Shown: positions 1-7,424, counted from the first letter of the stretch. The stretch: DNA of 23,538 nt from CAYSQW01 sp964433135 (GCA_964433135.1 CAYSQW010000055.1:1-23538), one strand, 5' to 3'. The notes: generated from the sequence alone by a model not told the origin. Made by a program: numbers and translations.

Positions 1-202
1 GTGGACCGGTATATTTTTTCCGGCACCAAGCTCCATTTTGCTTTTGATCATCAACAATACGGATTCTGTTGGCATATTTCTTTAAATTTTTGTGCTCACG
101 ATCTACCGGAACTTCCAGAATATCTTTTTTCAACCAGTATAGTATCGGCAGGTTTCCTCGAGCAAGAAGGAATTCTATAGCTCTATTGGAATTTGCTTTC
201 AT
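1..202 (-). CDS. Partial protein of unknown function (N-terminal 67 residues), possible QW-type repeat
   Basis: Reading the minus strand from an ATG at 202 gives an open frame that runs off the left edge after 67 codons. It starts 22 bases after the cupin stop, so the two genes may be co-transcribed. No strong Shine-Dalgarno precedes the ATG, so translation could depend on the upstream gene. The residues look like real protein, with a hydrophobic stretch AIEFLLARGNLPILYWLKK near the start. Residues 53-59 read QKQNGAW, matching the Q-x(3)-G-x-W core of the QW motif found in squalene-cyclase and prenyltransferase alpha/alpha-barrel repeats. One such motif is weak evidence, and I do not assign a function. 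Confidence 0.55.
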   Translation of the reverse strand, partial: MKANSNRAIEFLLARGNLPILYWLKKDILEVPVDREHKNLKKYANRIRIVDDQKQNGAWCRKKYTGP

Positions 203-224
203 TTGAATATGACGTCAATCCACA

Positions 225-572
225 TCAGCGTTCCGGATTGAGGATGGTGCATAAGAATGCAAAATCATCCTGGCTTTTATTTTTGAATTGGTGCATCTCA
301 TCGCCTGCTACAAATAGGCTTTGCCCGGCCGCGACCTCTATCTCTTCCCCATTCGGGGTCACGACAAATCCTCGTCCCTTCTCGATATGGACGACATGCT
401 CGTGAGGGTGTTCATGGAGCGGCGTATGACCGCCCGGCCGCAGTCGGATCTTCCGCATGATGATGTTTTCCGAGCCATCTTCCGGCCCGATTAAAATTTT
501 AATGAAAGCTCCCGAAGAGCCTTCCTCGCACACTTCATTTTCCCTAACTTCATTCAGTTCATGAATAATCAC
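225..572 (-). CDS. Small single-domain cupin protein
   Basis: Single cupin fold of about 115 residues. A longer ATG reading from 611 exists, but I prefer the GTG at 570-572: GAGGA (581-585) lies at correct spacing in front of it, and the 13 extra residues look unlike a protein start. Numbering from the GTG, cupin motif 1 is the GGHTPLHEHPHEH stretch with metal-ligand candidates H53, H55, H57 and H59. Motif 2 has H94 and N98 in GDEMHQFKN. Small cupins of this type bind a divalent metal and act as isomerases, dioxygenases or ligand-binding proteins; the sequence does not show which. The neighbour downstream is the left-edge unknown gene. No signal peptide, so cytoplasmic. Confidence 0.85.
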   Translation of the reverse strand: MIIHELNEVRENEVCEEGSSGAFIKILIGPEDGSENIIMRKIRLRPGGHTPLHEHPHEHVVHIEKGRGFVVTPNGEEIEVAAGQSLFVAGDEMHQFKNKSQDDFAFLCTILNPER

Positions 573-911
573 TAGCAATCTCCTCGGCGTAATCAAACAT
601 GATTCGCCCAAATCAACGGTACGGTCTCACGACCGGGCAGAGTTTTTTAATCCGTCTACGCTGCGGTGATCGGGGTTGTCACCCCCGCAAAATGGACTCC
701 AATATGTTTGAAACACCTGTTCTTTCCACGATTTCAAATCGACAAAAAACTGCTTAGAACCATAAATTTTAAGCCAAGAAGGCGATTTCTGTCAATTTTT
801 TGTTAAAAAAAGGTTTGCGTTTACTCTGGGTATTACGTTAGATTTAAAAATCGTGAAATTATTTTTCAACCGTTAAAACATCAAATATATTACCTAGGAG
901 GACATCGAAAA
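573..911. other. Divergent non-coding region between the cupin and desulfurase genes
   Basis: About 340 bases with no convincing gene; it should hold the start signals of both divergent genes. On the cupin (minus) strand the leader can form two perfect hairpins: CGGTC-GTGA-GACCG (622-635), whose loop is a GNRA tetraloop, and GGGGT-GACA-ACCCC (672-685), flanked by a shorter GCG/CGC pairing. They lie about 40-100 bases upstream of the cupin Shine-Dalgarno. Neither is followed directly by a T-run on the minus strand, so they do not look like simple terminators. I could not match the leader to a riboswitch class that I know. The desulfurase-proximal half (about 720-895) is AT-rich. Confidence 0.4.
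815..844 (+). promoter_or_regulatory. Possible weak sigma-70-type promoter for the desulfurase-family gene
   Basis: TTGCGT (815-820) and TAGATT (839-844) are separated by 18 bases, in an AT-rich stretch 68 bases before the ATG at 912. Both hexamers are imperfect (3/6 and 4/6), so this is only a candidate. Confidence 0.25.
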
Positions 912-2078
912 ATGAGCGACATGATATACCTTGACAACGGCGCGACCTCTTTCCCTAAACCAGAAATCGTTTATTCATTCATGGACACTTTTTACAGGAA
1001 TTTCGGTGTAAATCCGGGAAGATCCGGATATGACCTATGCTTGGAAGCTGGCGAAATAGTCGAGGGAACGCGCAAGCTTTTAACGGATTTTTTCAATGGG
1101 ACGGACCCGAACCGCCTGTGTTTTTCTTACAATTCCACCGATGCCCTGAACTTGATAATAAACGGATTGCTGGAAAAAGGCGACCACGCGATTTCCACCA
1201 CGATCGAACATAACTCCGTGCTGAGACCCTTATACCACCAGAAGATTTTCAACGGAGTTGAAGTGGATCAAATCCGTTTTGATGATAAAGGCTTCGTCGA
1301 TCCCGATGATTTTCCAAAACTTTTCAAAAAAAACACCAAACTCGTTATCGTCAACCACGCTTCGAATGTAATCGGAACCATCCAGCCGGTCAAAGAGATA
1401 GGCCGTCACTGCAAAAAAGCAGGAATCCCATTCGCCATCGACAGTTCTCAATCCGCCGGTAAGATCCCGGTGGACATGGAGGACCTTAACGCGGATATCA
1501 TAGCTTTTACCGGTCATAAATCTCTGCTCGGCCCCACGGGAATCGGAGGTCTTTATGTCCGCGAAGGAATTGAAATCCGACACACCCGCGCCGGCGGAAC
1601 CGGAGTTCGCTCCGCCGTCCCCACCCACCTCTATGAATACCCCTACCGCATGGAATACGGCACCGCCAATACCGTAGGTATAGCCGGGGTGAACGCGGGG
1701 CTGAAATGGATTCAGGAGCAGGGTTTATCCAAACTCCACGATCATGAGATGAAGCTGACGCGAATGCTGAGGGACGGACTTCGCGAAGTCGAAGGCGTCA
1801 CGATGTATTGCCAAGACGACTTGACCGACCATATCAGCGTATTGACATTCAACGTCGATGGGATGGAAGCCCTCAACACGGGCACCATTCTCGATGTGGA
1901 CTATAATATCGCATCCCGAACCGGCCTTCACTGCGCTCCTCTCGTCCACGAACAGATCGGGACTCTGGACATCCACGGTTCCGTACGGTTCGGCGTCGGC
2001 CCCTTCAACACCGAAGATCATATTCGTACGGCGATCGACGCCGTAAAAGATATCGCAGAGATGCAGCGCAAAAAATAA
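912..2078 (+). CDS. Cysteine desulfurase family PLP enzyme (class V aminotransferase fold)
   Basis: A 388-residue class V, PLP-dependent enzyme of the NifS/SufS superfamily. It most resembles the stand-alone cysteine desulfurase-like subfamily (EF2568 type), which would take sulfur or selenium from cysteine/selenocysteine onto an active-site cysteine. Visible features: N-terminal YLDNGATSFPKP, H100 in TIEHNS for PLP stacking, D177 and Q180 in AIDSSQSAG, the Schiff-base lysine K203 in TGHKSLLGP, and C341 in the SRTGLHCAP loop as the probable persulfide cysteine. Length is normal for the family. TAGGAGGA (895-902) gives a strong ribosome site for the ATG at 912. No IscU, SufU or other Fe-S assembly partner is adjacent, so the sulfur acceptor is unknown. 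It ends convergently with the DsrK-like gene, 155 bases away. Confidence 0.88.
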   Translation: MSDMIYLDNGATSFPKPEIVYSFMDTFYRNFGVNPGRSGYDLCLEAGEIVEGTRKLLTDFFNGTDPNRLCFSYNSTDALNLIINGLLEKGDHAISTTIEHNSVLRPLYHQKIFNGVEVDQIRFDDKGFVDPDDFPKLFKKNTKLVIVNHASNVIGTIQPVKEIGRHCKKAGIPFAIDSSQSAGKIPVDMEDLNADIIAFTGHKSLLGPTGIGGLYVREGIEIRHTRAGGTGVRSAVPTHLYEYPYRMEYGTANTVGIAGVNAGLKWIQEQGLSKLHDHEMKLTRMLRDGLREVEGVTMYCQDDLTDHISVLTFNVDGMEALNTGTILDVDYNIASRTGLHCAPLVHEQIGTLDIHGSVRFGVGPFNTEDHIRTAIDAVKDIAEMQRKK

Positions 2079-2233
2079 TCAAGGGAGATCAGCACGACGA
2101 TTCAGTCGGCCTCGTATGGAAATCGCTGCGTTTCCGCGGCACAACTCATTCCCGCAATAACCGGGCGACATGGCGCGTTGGGATTTATGAAAAGAATGCT
2201 TGTATCCGATCTTTCTCGGAATCGTGAATTTAT

Positions 2234-3619
2234 TTAAACGGACCCGCCGTTCGATGCCTTTTCGGCTATGGAATTCCGATTCGAATCCAAGACAAGAGCA
2301 TCGGCGACAATTTCACAGACCGTTTTTATCTCGACACCCAGTTGATAGTGTTTGTTGAGTTCCAGAAGCTGGTCGATACAGTTGTGGCAGGGAGTGACAA
2401 CGATCTCCGCTCCTGTGTTTTTAATCTGGTCCGCCTTCAGCTTACCAACATCGATCCGACGCTTTGCGAATCGGGTCATCGCGAGCTGACCGCCTCCTCC
2501 GCCGCAGCAGTAATTTTTTTCCCGATTAGGTGTCATTTCCACAAAACGGGCGGCTGCGCTCCTCAGTATATAGCGCTGTTCCTCTACGATCCCTCCCAAT
2601 CGAACCAGGTTGCACGGATCATGAAGGGTCATGACTTTCTGGTTTCGTTGAGCATCCACTTGAATGACATCATCCCGTATATAATCCGCAACGATCTGAA
2701 GGATGCTTTTGACTTCAAATCCGTATTTCTGGCTGAGCCACTCCGGAGCCTCCCAACGGTTGGAATTGTATCCGTGTCCGCATTCCGCGAGCGCCAGGGT
2801 TTGACACCCCAATTCCCGTATGGACTTCACCAGGCGCTCCGACATCAAGCCGGCTGCGCTATCGTCTCCATTGTACAGGCCGTAATTCGTAACGTCGTAG
2901 TAGTCGCTGGAGAAGGTCCAGCTGGCCCCCGCGGCATGGAATATTTTTCCCGCCGCCAGTATGGACATCGGAAAGAACATGGCTTCCCGCGGATTGATGG
3001 TATATAGAATCTTCGCGTCTTTTCGATCCAATGGAAGGCTCGCATTCGGGTCATCCACTTCCTGCCTCAGTTCATCCTCCAGCCATTCCAAGGTTTCCAG
3101 CCAGTCCTCGCGCGCGATCCCCATGTTGTTGCCTTTTTCGACCGCTGTATCCACGGTGGACTGCAACCCGGGGGGAACAAGATCAATCGCCGCCAAGGCA
3201 CCACGGGCCGCCCGAATGATATACGGGATATTTATTCCCATGGTACAATTGATGGCGCACCGCCCGCAGAGGCTGCACCTGCCGAACAGAGAATCGACCC
3301 ATTCTTCGACCGTATCGCCATCGAGCTTGCCGCTTCCCACCCAGCGCCCCAGCGCCCGACTCAAAGGATCTCCCAAATGCTTTTTGTAGATTCGGGTGAT
3401 CATGGCCAATTTATGGGCCGGGACATTTCTTGGGTCCTTATCCCGGAGATAATAATGGCAGGCATCCGCGCATAAACCGCAGTGAGCGCAGGTATTGAAA
3501 AACGCGGCGAAATCAAAATGGACACGTTTTTCAAATTCGGACAGGGCCCTCTGAAAATCCTCCGCATGGAGGTTCTTTATTTTTTCCGCGTACACATCGC
3601 CTTCGTTTTTGTCTTTCAT
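2234..3619 (-). CDS. DsrK/HdrD-like iron-sulfur protein with CCG domains (redox complex cytoplasmic subunit)
   Basis: A 461-residue protein of the DsrK/TmcB/HdrD family, the catalytic partner of a NarI-like membrane cytochrome b. In known complexes it passes menaquinol-level electrons to a disulfide such as the DsrC trisulfide or CoM-CoB. From the chosen start, two 4Fe-4S motifs appear: C44/C47/C50/C54 (CAHCGLCADAC) and C115/C118/C121/C125 (CSLCGRCAINC). A C-terminal CCG domain uses C336, C371-C372 (NYCCGGGGG) and C411/C414 (CHNC). The first CCG domain is reduced to a single cysteine, C280 in AECGHGYNS. A longer frame starts at 3715, but ATG 3617-3619 is chosen because it overlaps the upstream stop (ATGA) and begins MKDKNEGD; the extra residues are the preceding gene read in another frame. 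No dsrAB is in view. Confidence 0.85.
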   Translation of the reverse strand: MKDKNEGDVYAEKIKNLHAEDFQRALSEFEKRVHFDFAAFFNTCAHCGLCADACHYYLRDKDPRNVPAHKLAMITRIYKKHLGDPLSRALGRWVGSGKLDGDTVEEWVDSLFGRCSLCGRCAINCTMGINIPYIIRAARGALAAIDLVPPGLQSTVDTAVEKGNNMGIAREDWLETLEWLEDELRQEVDDPNASLPLDRKDAKILYTINPREAMFFPMSILAAGKIFHAAGASWTFSSDYYDVTNYGLYNGDDSAAGLMSERLVKSIRELGCQTLALAECGHGYNSNRWEAPEWLSQKYGFEVKSILQIVADYIRDDVIQVDAQRNQKVMTLHDPCNLVRLGGIVEEQRYILRSAAARFVEMTPNREKNYCCGGGGGQLAMTRFAKRRIDVGKLKADQIKNTGAEIVVTPCHNCIDQLLELNKHYQLGVEIKTVCEIVADALVLDSNRNSIAEKASNGGSV

Positions 3620-4257
3620 GCTTCCATCCTTTTCTGGTTCTGCTTCCGCGGAAAAACCCCTCTTCGTCCAAAGAAAATTCCGAAAAGTATCCGGCTGTAA
3701 AAAAAGAAAAAACAATGTCTGATTTTTCCAAGCGGGATATAAAGGAACATGATGATGGATACCAGGAGCAGCACGGGCCGCACTCCGGGATTCAGAGTAT
3801 GAACGAAGGCCAGGATGAGAAAAGTATCGACCAGCAGATTAGCCGCGTAGTCGTCCGGAGTACTGATGGACCGCATGTACTCTACGACGTTTCTCTTTAT
3901 GAAAAGACCGATGCCCGCCGCCGCCGCCGCCGGAATGACGATCTGAAAACCCAGGAGAATCCACTTCGGGAGAGAAATGCCCAAGACAAGGGTGAAAATG
4001 TAGAAAGCGGCCAGAAATATCCCTCCGTGATAGAGAAAGCCTGAAAAATACGTGATCAAATGACGCTTGGCGCTTTCTTTCTCCCAAGGCATCATACCCT
4101 GAACGAAAGCATAATTGACGCCCTTTTTGCCCTCCCCCTGCGCTTCGGATTTCAGCGTCGGTTTTCCGAACGAAAAGGTTTTCAAAATCAACCAGATCAA
4201 AGCCGATAGTGAAAGCAGGAAAGAAACGACGACACCGACGGAAAGTAACTTATCCAT
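3616..4257 (-). CDS. NarI/DsrM-like cytochrome b membrane subunit
   Basis: A 213-residue integral membrane protein with about five hydrophobic segments (near residues 5-26, 67-92, 98-120, 140-153 and 162-176), typical of the nitrate-reductase gamma/DsrM/HdrE/TmcC family. These subunits carry haem b and exchange electrons with the quinone pool. Candidate haem histidines are H66 and H77 (RHLITYFSGFLYHGG), H153 (FVHTLNPG) and H181. The C-terminal IRHCFFFFYSRILFGIFFG followed by RRGVFP is a recognisable ending of this family. It starts 15 bases after the dsrC stop and overlaps the DsrK-like start by 4 bases, so all three should be made together. The ribosome site is weak (ATCGGA), which suggests translational coupling to dsrC. 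Confidence 0.86.
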   Translation of the reverse strand: MDKLLSVGVVVSFLLSLSALIWLILKTFSFGKPTLKSEAQGEGKKGVNYAFVQGMMPWEKESAKRHLITYFSGFLYHGGIFLAAFYIFTLVLGISLPKWILLGFQIVIPAAAAAGIGLFIKRNVVEYMRSISTPDDYAANLLVDTFLILAFVHTLNPGVRPVLLLVSIIMFLYIPLGKIRHCFFFFYSRILFGIFFGRRGVFPRKQNQKRMEA

Positions 4258-4272
4258 TACGGTTCCGATCGT

Positions 4273-4593
4273 TCAGACGCAGCCGTCGGGCTTCGGCAGC
4301 CCCGCCAATTTGCAGGCCCCTTTCGCCGGCCCCGAGGGGAATAGTTCGAAAATATATTTCAGCGGAAATCCCGTGGTTTTACAAATCTTTCGCACCATGG
4401 GAGCCAGTTTTTTTTCAAGATAGTGCTCGCGTATAAAATTGATCACCGCCCAGTGGTCTTCCGATAATACATCCAAATTTTCTTCCTGTTTCGCCAAAAC
4501 TTCCGCAATCTTCTCGTTCCATTCTTCGGGATTATTGAGAAATCCCTCCTCATTCAGTTGAATCGTTTTTCCATTTACTTCAATCGATGACAT
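4273..4593 (-). CDS. dsrC: DsrC/TusE family sulfur carrier protein
   Basis: A 106-residue DsrC. The C-terminal arm has the two invariant cysteines, C94 and C105, exactly 11 residues apart in ACKLAGLPKPDGCV, with the second Cys penultimate. In sulfate/sulfite reducers these cysteines carry the sulfite-derived sulfur as a trisulfide that membrane DsrMK reduces; the two-Cys arm separates DsrC from single-Cys TusE relatives. Residues 1-90 match the family pattern (EVNGKTIQLNEEGFL, then DHWAVINFIREHY). AAAGGAGT gives a strong ribosome site. It is first in the operon with a DsrM-like and a DsrK-like subunit, implying that this DsrC is their redox substrate. The dissimilatory sulfite reductase genes are not nearby. 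Confidence 0.93.
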   Translation of the reverse strand: MSSIEVNGKTIQLNEEGFLNNPEEWNEKIAEVLAKQEENLDVLSEDHWAVINFIREHYLEKKLAPMVRKICKTTGFPLKYIFELFPSGPAKGACKLAGLPKPDGCV

Positions 4594-4631
4594 ACTGACT
4601 CCTTTCGATAAAGGCCTTTAATGAATAAAGC

Positions 4632-4660
4632 ATTATAGCATAATCTCCGGAGACGGTTAA
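4632..4660 (-). promoter_or_regulatory. Promoter of the dsrC operon
   Basis: On the minus strand, TTAACC (forward 4655-4660; 4/6 to the -35 consensus) and a perfect TATAAT (forward 4632-4637) are 17 bases apart. They lie about 40 bases upstream of the dsrC ATG. Confidence 0.65.
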
Positions 4661-4703
4661 CGTGATTTCCCTCTTTTCAACATGGAATAGACTATCGTCT
4701 CAT

Positions 4704-4732
4704 TTGACAAAAGCCTCCTTCCGGTTTTAAAT
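4704..4732 (+). promoter_or_regulatory. Promoter of the 249-residue membrane protein gene
   Basis: A perfect TTGACA (4704-4709), 17-base spacer and TTAAAT (4727-4732) lie 46 bases before the ATG at 4779. It is divergent from the dsrC promoter, with the two -35 elements about 45 bases apart, so one regulator could serve both. Confidence 0.6.
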
Positions 4733-4778
4733 AGCAATAATCTTGTTCTGAAAGCATCGCACAAGGAGGATAACCGAT

Positions 4779-5528
4779 ATGAAAATAAAGTTCCCCTGGA
4801 CCGTGACACTCAGTTTGATTCTCCTCGGGGCTTCGGCTTTGGGATACACCGTTCATTTTTTGATCTTTAAAGACGCCCACCACATTTTTATTTACATGGT
4901 CGGAGATATCGCTTTCCTGTTCATGGACGTATTGCTTACCATCCTTCTGATCGAACGCCTGCTGTCGCGCCGGGATAAAATGAGCAAACTCAACAAGTTG
5001 AACATGGTCATCGGGACCTTTTTCAGTGAAGTCGGTCTGGAGCTCCTCTCCAAATTTTCCACATTCATAAAGGACTGCGAAAATTTAACTTCCAAGCTGG
5101 ATATCAAACCGGATTGGGGAAAAAGAGATTTCCTTCAAGCGGTCAAAGCGGCCCATGACTTTTCCTATCAAGTCGAGATTGATGAAAAGGATCTCGCTCC
5201 CTTACGGGATTTCCTCACCGATAAACGCTCTTTTCTGTTGCGCTTGCTGGAAAATCCCAACCTTTTGGAACATGATCGATTCACGGATCTTCTATGGGCG
5301 GTGTTCCACTTGACGGAGGAGCTCCATTACAGAGGAGACCGTATCGAAAACCTGCCCGAATCCGATAAAAAGCACCTTGCCATAGATCTGAGACGAGCCT
5401 ACGTACAGCTTACTTCTGAATGGGTGACTTACACCATGCATCTGCAACAGAGTTATCCCTTCCTTTTTTCTCTGGCGGTGCGCATCAATCCCCTTGATCC
5501 ACAGTCGACTCCCATCATCGGCGGATAG
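4779..5528 (+). CDS. Conserved-type hypothetical membrane-anchored protein
   Basis: A 249-residue protein of unknown function. Two hydrophobic segments at the N-terminus (about residues 8-29 and 36-60) are followed by RRDK, so by the positive-inside rule both ends should be cytoplasmic, with a short loop outside (KDAHH). The remaining 185 residues are helical and rich in charged residues (for example the stretch around TDLLWAVFHLTEELHYRGDR), with a Pro/Asn-rich tail INPLDPQSTP. The ribosome site CAAGGAGGATAACC is strong. I recognise no enzyme motif. It is divergent from dsrC and convergent with phoU (13 bases between the two stops). A role as a membrane sensor or scaffold linked to the dsrC operon is possible but rests on position only. 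Confidence 0.8.
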   Translation: MKIKFPWTVTLSLILLGASALGYTVHFLIFKDAHHIFIYMVGDIAFLFMDVLLTILLIERLLSRRDKMSKLNKLNMVIGTFFSEVGLELLSKFSTFIKDCENLTSKLDIKPDWGKRDFLQAVKAAHDFSYQVEIDEKDLAPLRDFLTDKRSFLLRLLENPNLLEHDRFTDLLWAVFHLTEELHYRGDRIENLPESDKKHLAIDLRRAYVQLTSEWVTYTMHLQQSYPFLFSLAVRINPLDPQSTPIIGG

Positions 5529-5541
5529 CGCCCGTCGTTCC

Positions 5542-6207
5542 TTAGGGCGTATCGTCCTCTTGCTTGTGGTGCTTGATCACCTTGCCTTCGATGATATAAA
5601 TGGCGTCCTCACATATGTTGGTGGAAAGATCGGCGATCCTCTCCAGACTGTTTGAAATCCTTATCAATTGAAAAGCCCGGTTGATGATGTTCGGATCGCT
5701 CATCATGTGGGTCAGCAATTCCCGATTGATCTGTTCCTTCAATTGATCGACTTCGGCATCCCGCTCACACACCGCCTGGGCTTTAGAGGAATCGCTTTTT
5801 ATGAATGAATCGATGCTGTCCCGCACCATGCCGATCGCGATCTCGGACATCTTAGGGATATCGATCAAAGGCTTTACCATCGGCTGGTCGATCAATTCCA
5901 GGCTGCTTTCCACGATATTGACCGCCAAATCACCCAGCCTTTCAAGGTCATTGTTCATCTGTGCGATCATCATCACGGCACGGAGATCGTTGGCAAGCGG
6001 CTGATATTTCGCGATCAGGGAAGTGCATTTCTCCTCCAGCTCCAGTTCCATCCGATTGGCGAGGGGTTCATCAACATCCCTTACCTCTTCAAGCATAAGA
6101 CGATTATTCGTCAGCAAGCCCTTTGTGCTTTTCTGGATCATGTCTTCCACCAACGCGGCATATTCGATCAAACGTTTTTTCAGGTCCGTTACGGCATGTT
6201 GCAGCAT
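5542..6207 (-). CDS. phoU: PhoU phosphate-signalling regulator
   Basis: A 221-residue PhoU of normal length: two tandem three-helix repeats. Each carries the metal-binding signature, NNDLERLGDLAVNI (residues 85-98; E89, D93) and SNSLERIADLSTNI (185-198; E189, D193). PhoU links the occupancy of PstSCAB to the PhoR kinase, shutting the Pho response off when phosphate is plentiful, and limits transport. AAGGAGAAA precedes the ATG, 10 bases after the arsC stop. It is the last gene of the pst operon, the usual place for it. Confidence 0.96.
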   Translation of the reverse strand: MLQHAVTDLKKRLIEYAALVEDMIQKSTKGLLTNNRLMLEEVRDVDEPLANRMELELEEKCTSLIAKYQPLANDLRAVMMIAQMNNDLERLGDLAVNIVESSLELIDQPMVKPLIDIPKMSEIAIGMVRDSIDSFIKSDSSKAQAVCERDAEVDQLKEQINRELLTHMMSDPNIINRAFQLIRISNSLERIADLSTNICEDAIYIIEGKVIKHHKQEDDTP

Positions 6208-6217
6208 GGCTTTCTCC

Positions 6218-6652
6218 TTATTTGTCTTTGGTTAAGATCTCGATCTTGTTCGAGAAGGCTTTATCGATCCACGTTTTGATCTCATCCCGAACATGACGGA
6301 ACCGCTCCAAGGAATCTCTCTCGCCTTCCGGCTGGACTCCGGGATCGGGGAAGCTTTTATGCATGATGAAAACCCCCGGATAGAACGGACAGCTTTCCCT
6401 GGCAAGATCGCATACGGTGACCACGATATCGAATTTGCGTCCTTCAAATTCATGTATGCTTTTCGAGCGGTTCCCGGAAAGATCGATTCCGATCTCCCGC
6501 ATAACGACGATGGTCAGAGGATTAACCGCCGTGGGTTCGACCCCGGCGCTTTCCACCACGTATCGGCTTCCATACGTCTCCCGCAGTAAGCCTTCCGCCA
6601 TTTGCGATCGGGCGGAATTGTGGGTGCAGAGAAAAAGCACGCTTTTCTTCAT
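6218..6652 (-). CDS. arsC: Thioredoxin-coupled arsenate reductase (LMW-phosphatase fold)
   Basis: A 144-residue ArsC of the low-molecular-weight tyrosine-phosphatase fold. The P-loop is C9-THNSA-R15-S (CX5RS). The resolving cysteines C81 and C88 (TVCDLARESCPF) match the three-cysteine relay of thioredoxin-coupled arsenate reductases (C10/C82/C89 in the pI258 enzyme). D103 in FPDPG is the general acid. It reduces arsenate to arsenite in the cytoplasm. Its position is unusual: between pstB and phoU, with about 10-base gaps on both sides, so it must be co-expressed with phosphate uptake. No arsB, acr3 or arsR is adjacent, so arsenite export would have to be encoded elsewhere. A plain protein phosphatase is less likely because all three cysteines are present. 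Confidence 0.93.
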   Translation of the reverse strand: MKKSVLFLCTHNSARSQMAEGLLRETYGSRYVVESAGVEPTAVNPLTIVVMREIGIDLSGNRSKSIHEFEGRKFDIVVTVCDLARESCPFYPGVFIMHKSFPDPGVQPEGERDSLERFRHVRDEIKTWIDKAFSNKIEILTKDK

Positions 6653-6662
6653 GGATTCCTCA

Positions 6663-7424
6663 TTATCCGAATTTTCCCGTAAGATAATCTTCCGTCATCT
6701 TGTTCTTCGGAACCGTAAACAGCTCTTCCGTCTTGCCAAATTCAATCAGCTCGCCCAGATACATGAATGCGGTGTATTGTGAAACGCGGGCGGCCTGCTG
6801 CATGTTATGTGTAACGATCACAATGGTGAAATCTCTTTTCAGCTGTTCGATAAGCTCTTCGATCTTGCGTGTCGATATCGGGTCCAGGCTGGCGCACGGC
6901 TCATCGAAAAGAATGACATCAGGCTCAACGGCGATACAGCGTGCGATGCACAACCTCTGCTGCTGCCCCCCCGATAGACCCAGCGCATTATCCTGAAGCC
7001 GGTCCTTGACCTCATTCCACAGCGCCGCTTTTTTCAAGGAATCCTCGACCTTCTCACGTATCCGGTTTTTGTCCTTGTAGCCATTGATCTTCAATCCATA
7101 GCTCAAGTTGTCGAATATGCTTTTGGGAAAAGGATTCGGCTTCTGGAAAACCATGCCGACCCGACGCCGGATTTCCACGACATCCATGCTGTTGCTGAAA
7201 ATGTCCCGTCCATCCAACAGGATCTTACCTTCAAACCGCGTTTTGGGGATCAATTCATTCATCCGGTTTAATAGGCGGATAAACGTCGATTTCCCGCATC
7301 CGGAGGGTCCGATGAAGGCCGTGACCTGATTGGCATATATATCCATATCTATGTTTTTCAAGGCCCGGCTTTTTCCGTAAAAGAAATTCACCTTTTCGAC
7401 TTTTATCTTGATGTCATTGCTCAT
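6663..7424 (-). CDS. pstB: Phosphate ABC transporter ATP-binding protein PstB
   Basis: A 253-residue ABC ATPase, the usual PstB length. Walker A GPSGCGKST is at residues 39-47, the Q-loop in MVFQKPNPFPKS (91-102), signature LSGGQQQR at 150-157, Walker B ILFDEP at 171-176, and switch H206. The KPNPFPKSI segment is typical of PstB. After Walker B the sequence is CASLDP, where PstB usually has TSALDP; the change is probably neutral. It powers phosphate import through PstCA at the inner membrane. Its start overlaps the end of pstA by 11 bases, so translation is coupled. Confidence 0.97.
   Translation of the reverse strand: MSNDIKIKVEKVNFFYGKSRALKNIDMDIYANQVTAFIGPSGCGKSTFIRLLNRMNELIPKTRFEGKILLDGRDIFSNSMDVVEIRRRVGMVFQKPNPFPKSIFDNLSYGLKINGYKDKNRIREKVEDSLKKAALWNEVKDRLQDNALGLSGGQQQRLCIARCIAVEPDVILFDEPCASLDPISTRKIEELIEQLKRDFTIVIVTHNMQQAARVSQYTAFMYLGELIEFGKTEELFTVPKNKMTEDYLTGKFG

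Noticed and set aside
573..611. ATG start at 611 for the cupin
   Set aside because: No ribosome site precedes it, whereas GAGGAG precedes the GTG at 572.
3620..3715. Longer N-terminus for the DsrK-like protein
   Set aside because: These residues are the end of the membrane-subunit gene read in another frame; the ATG at 3619 has the ATGA overlap and begins the family-like sequence.
5528..5550. Possible bidirectional terminator between the 4779-5528 gene and phoU
   Set aside because: GCGCCC and GGGCGT can pair (one G-U) with an 11-base loop, but there is no T-run on either side and the stem overlaps both stop regions; too weak to list.
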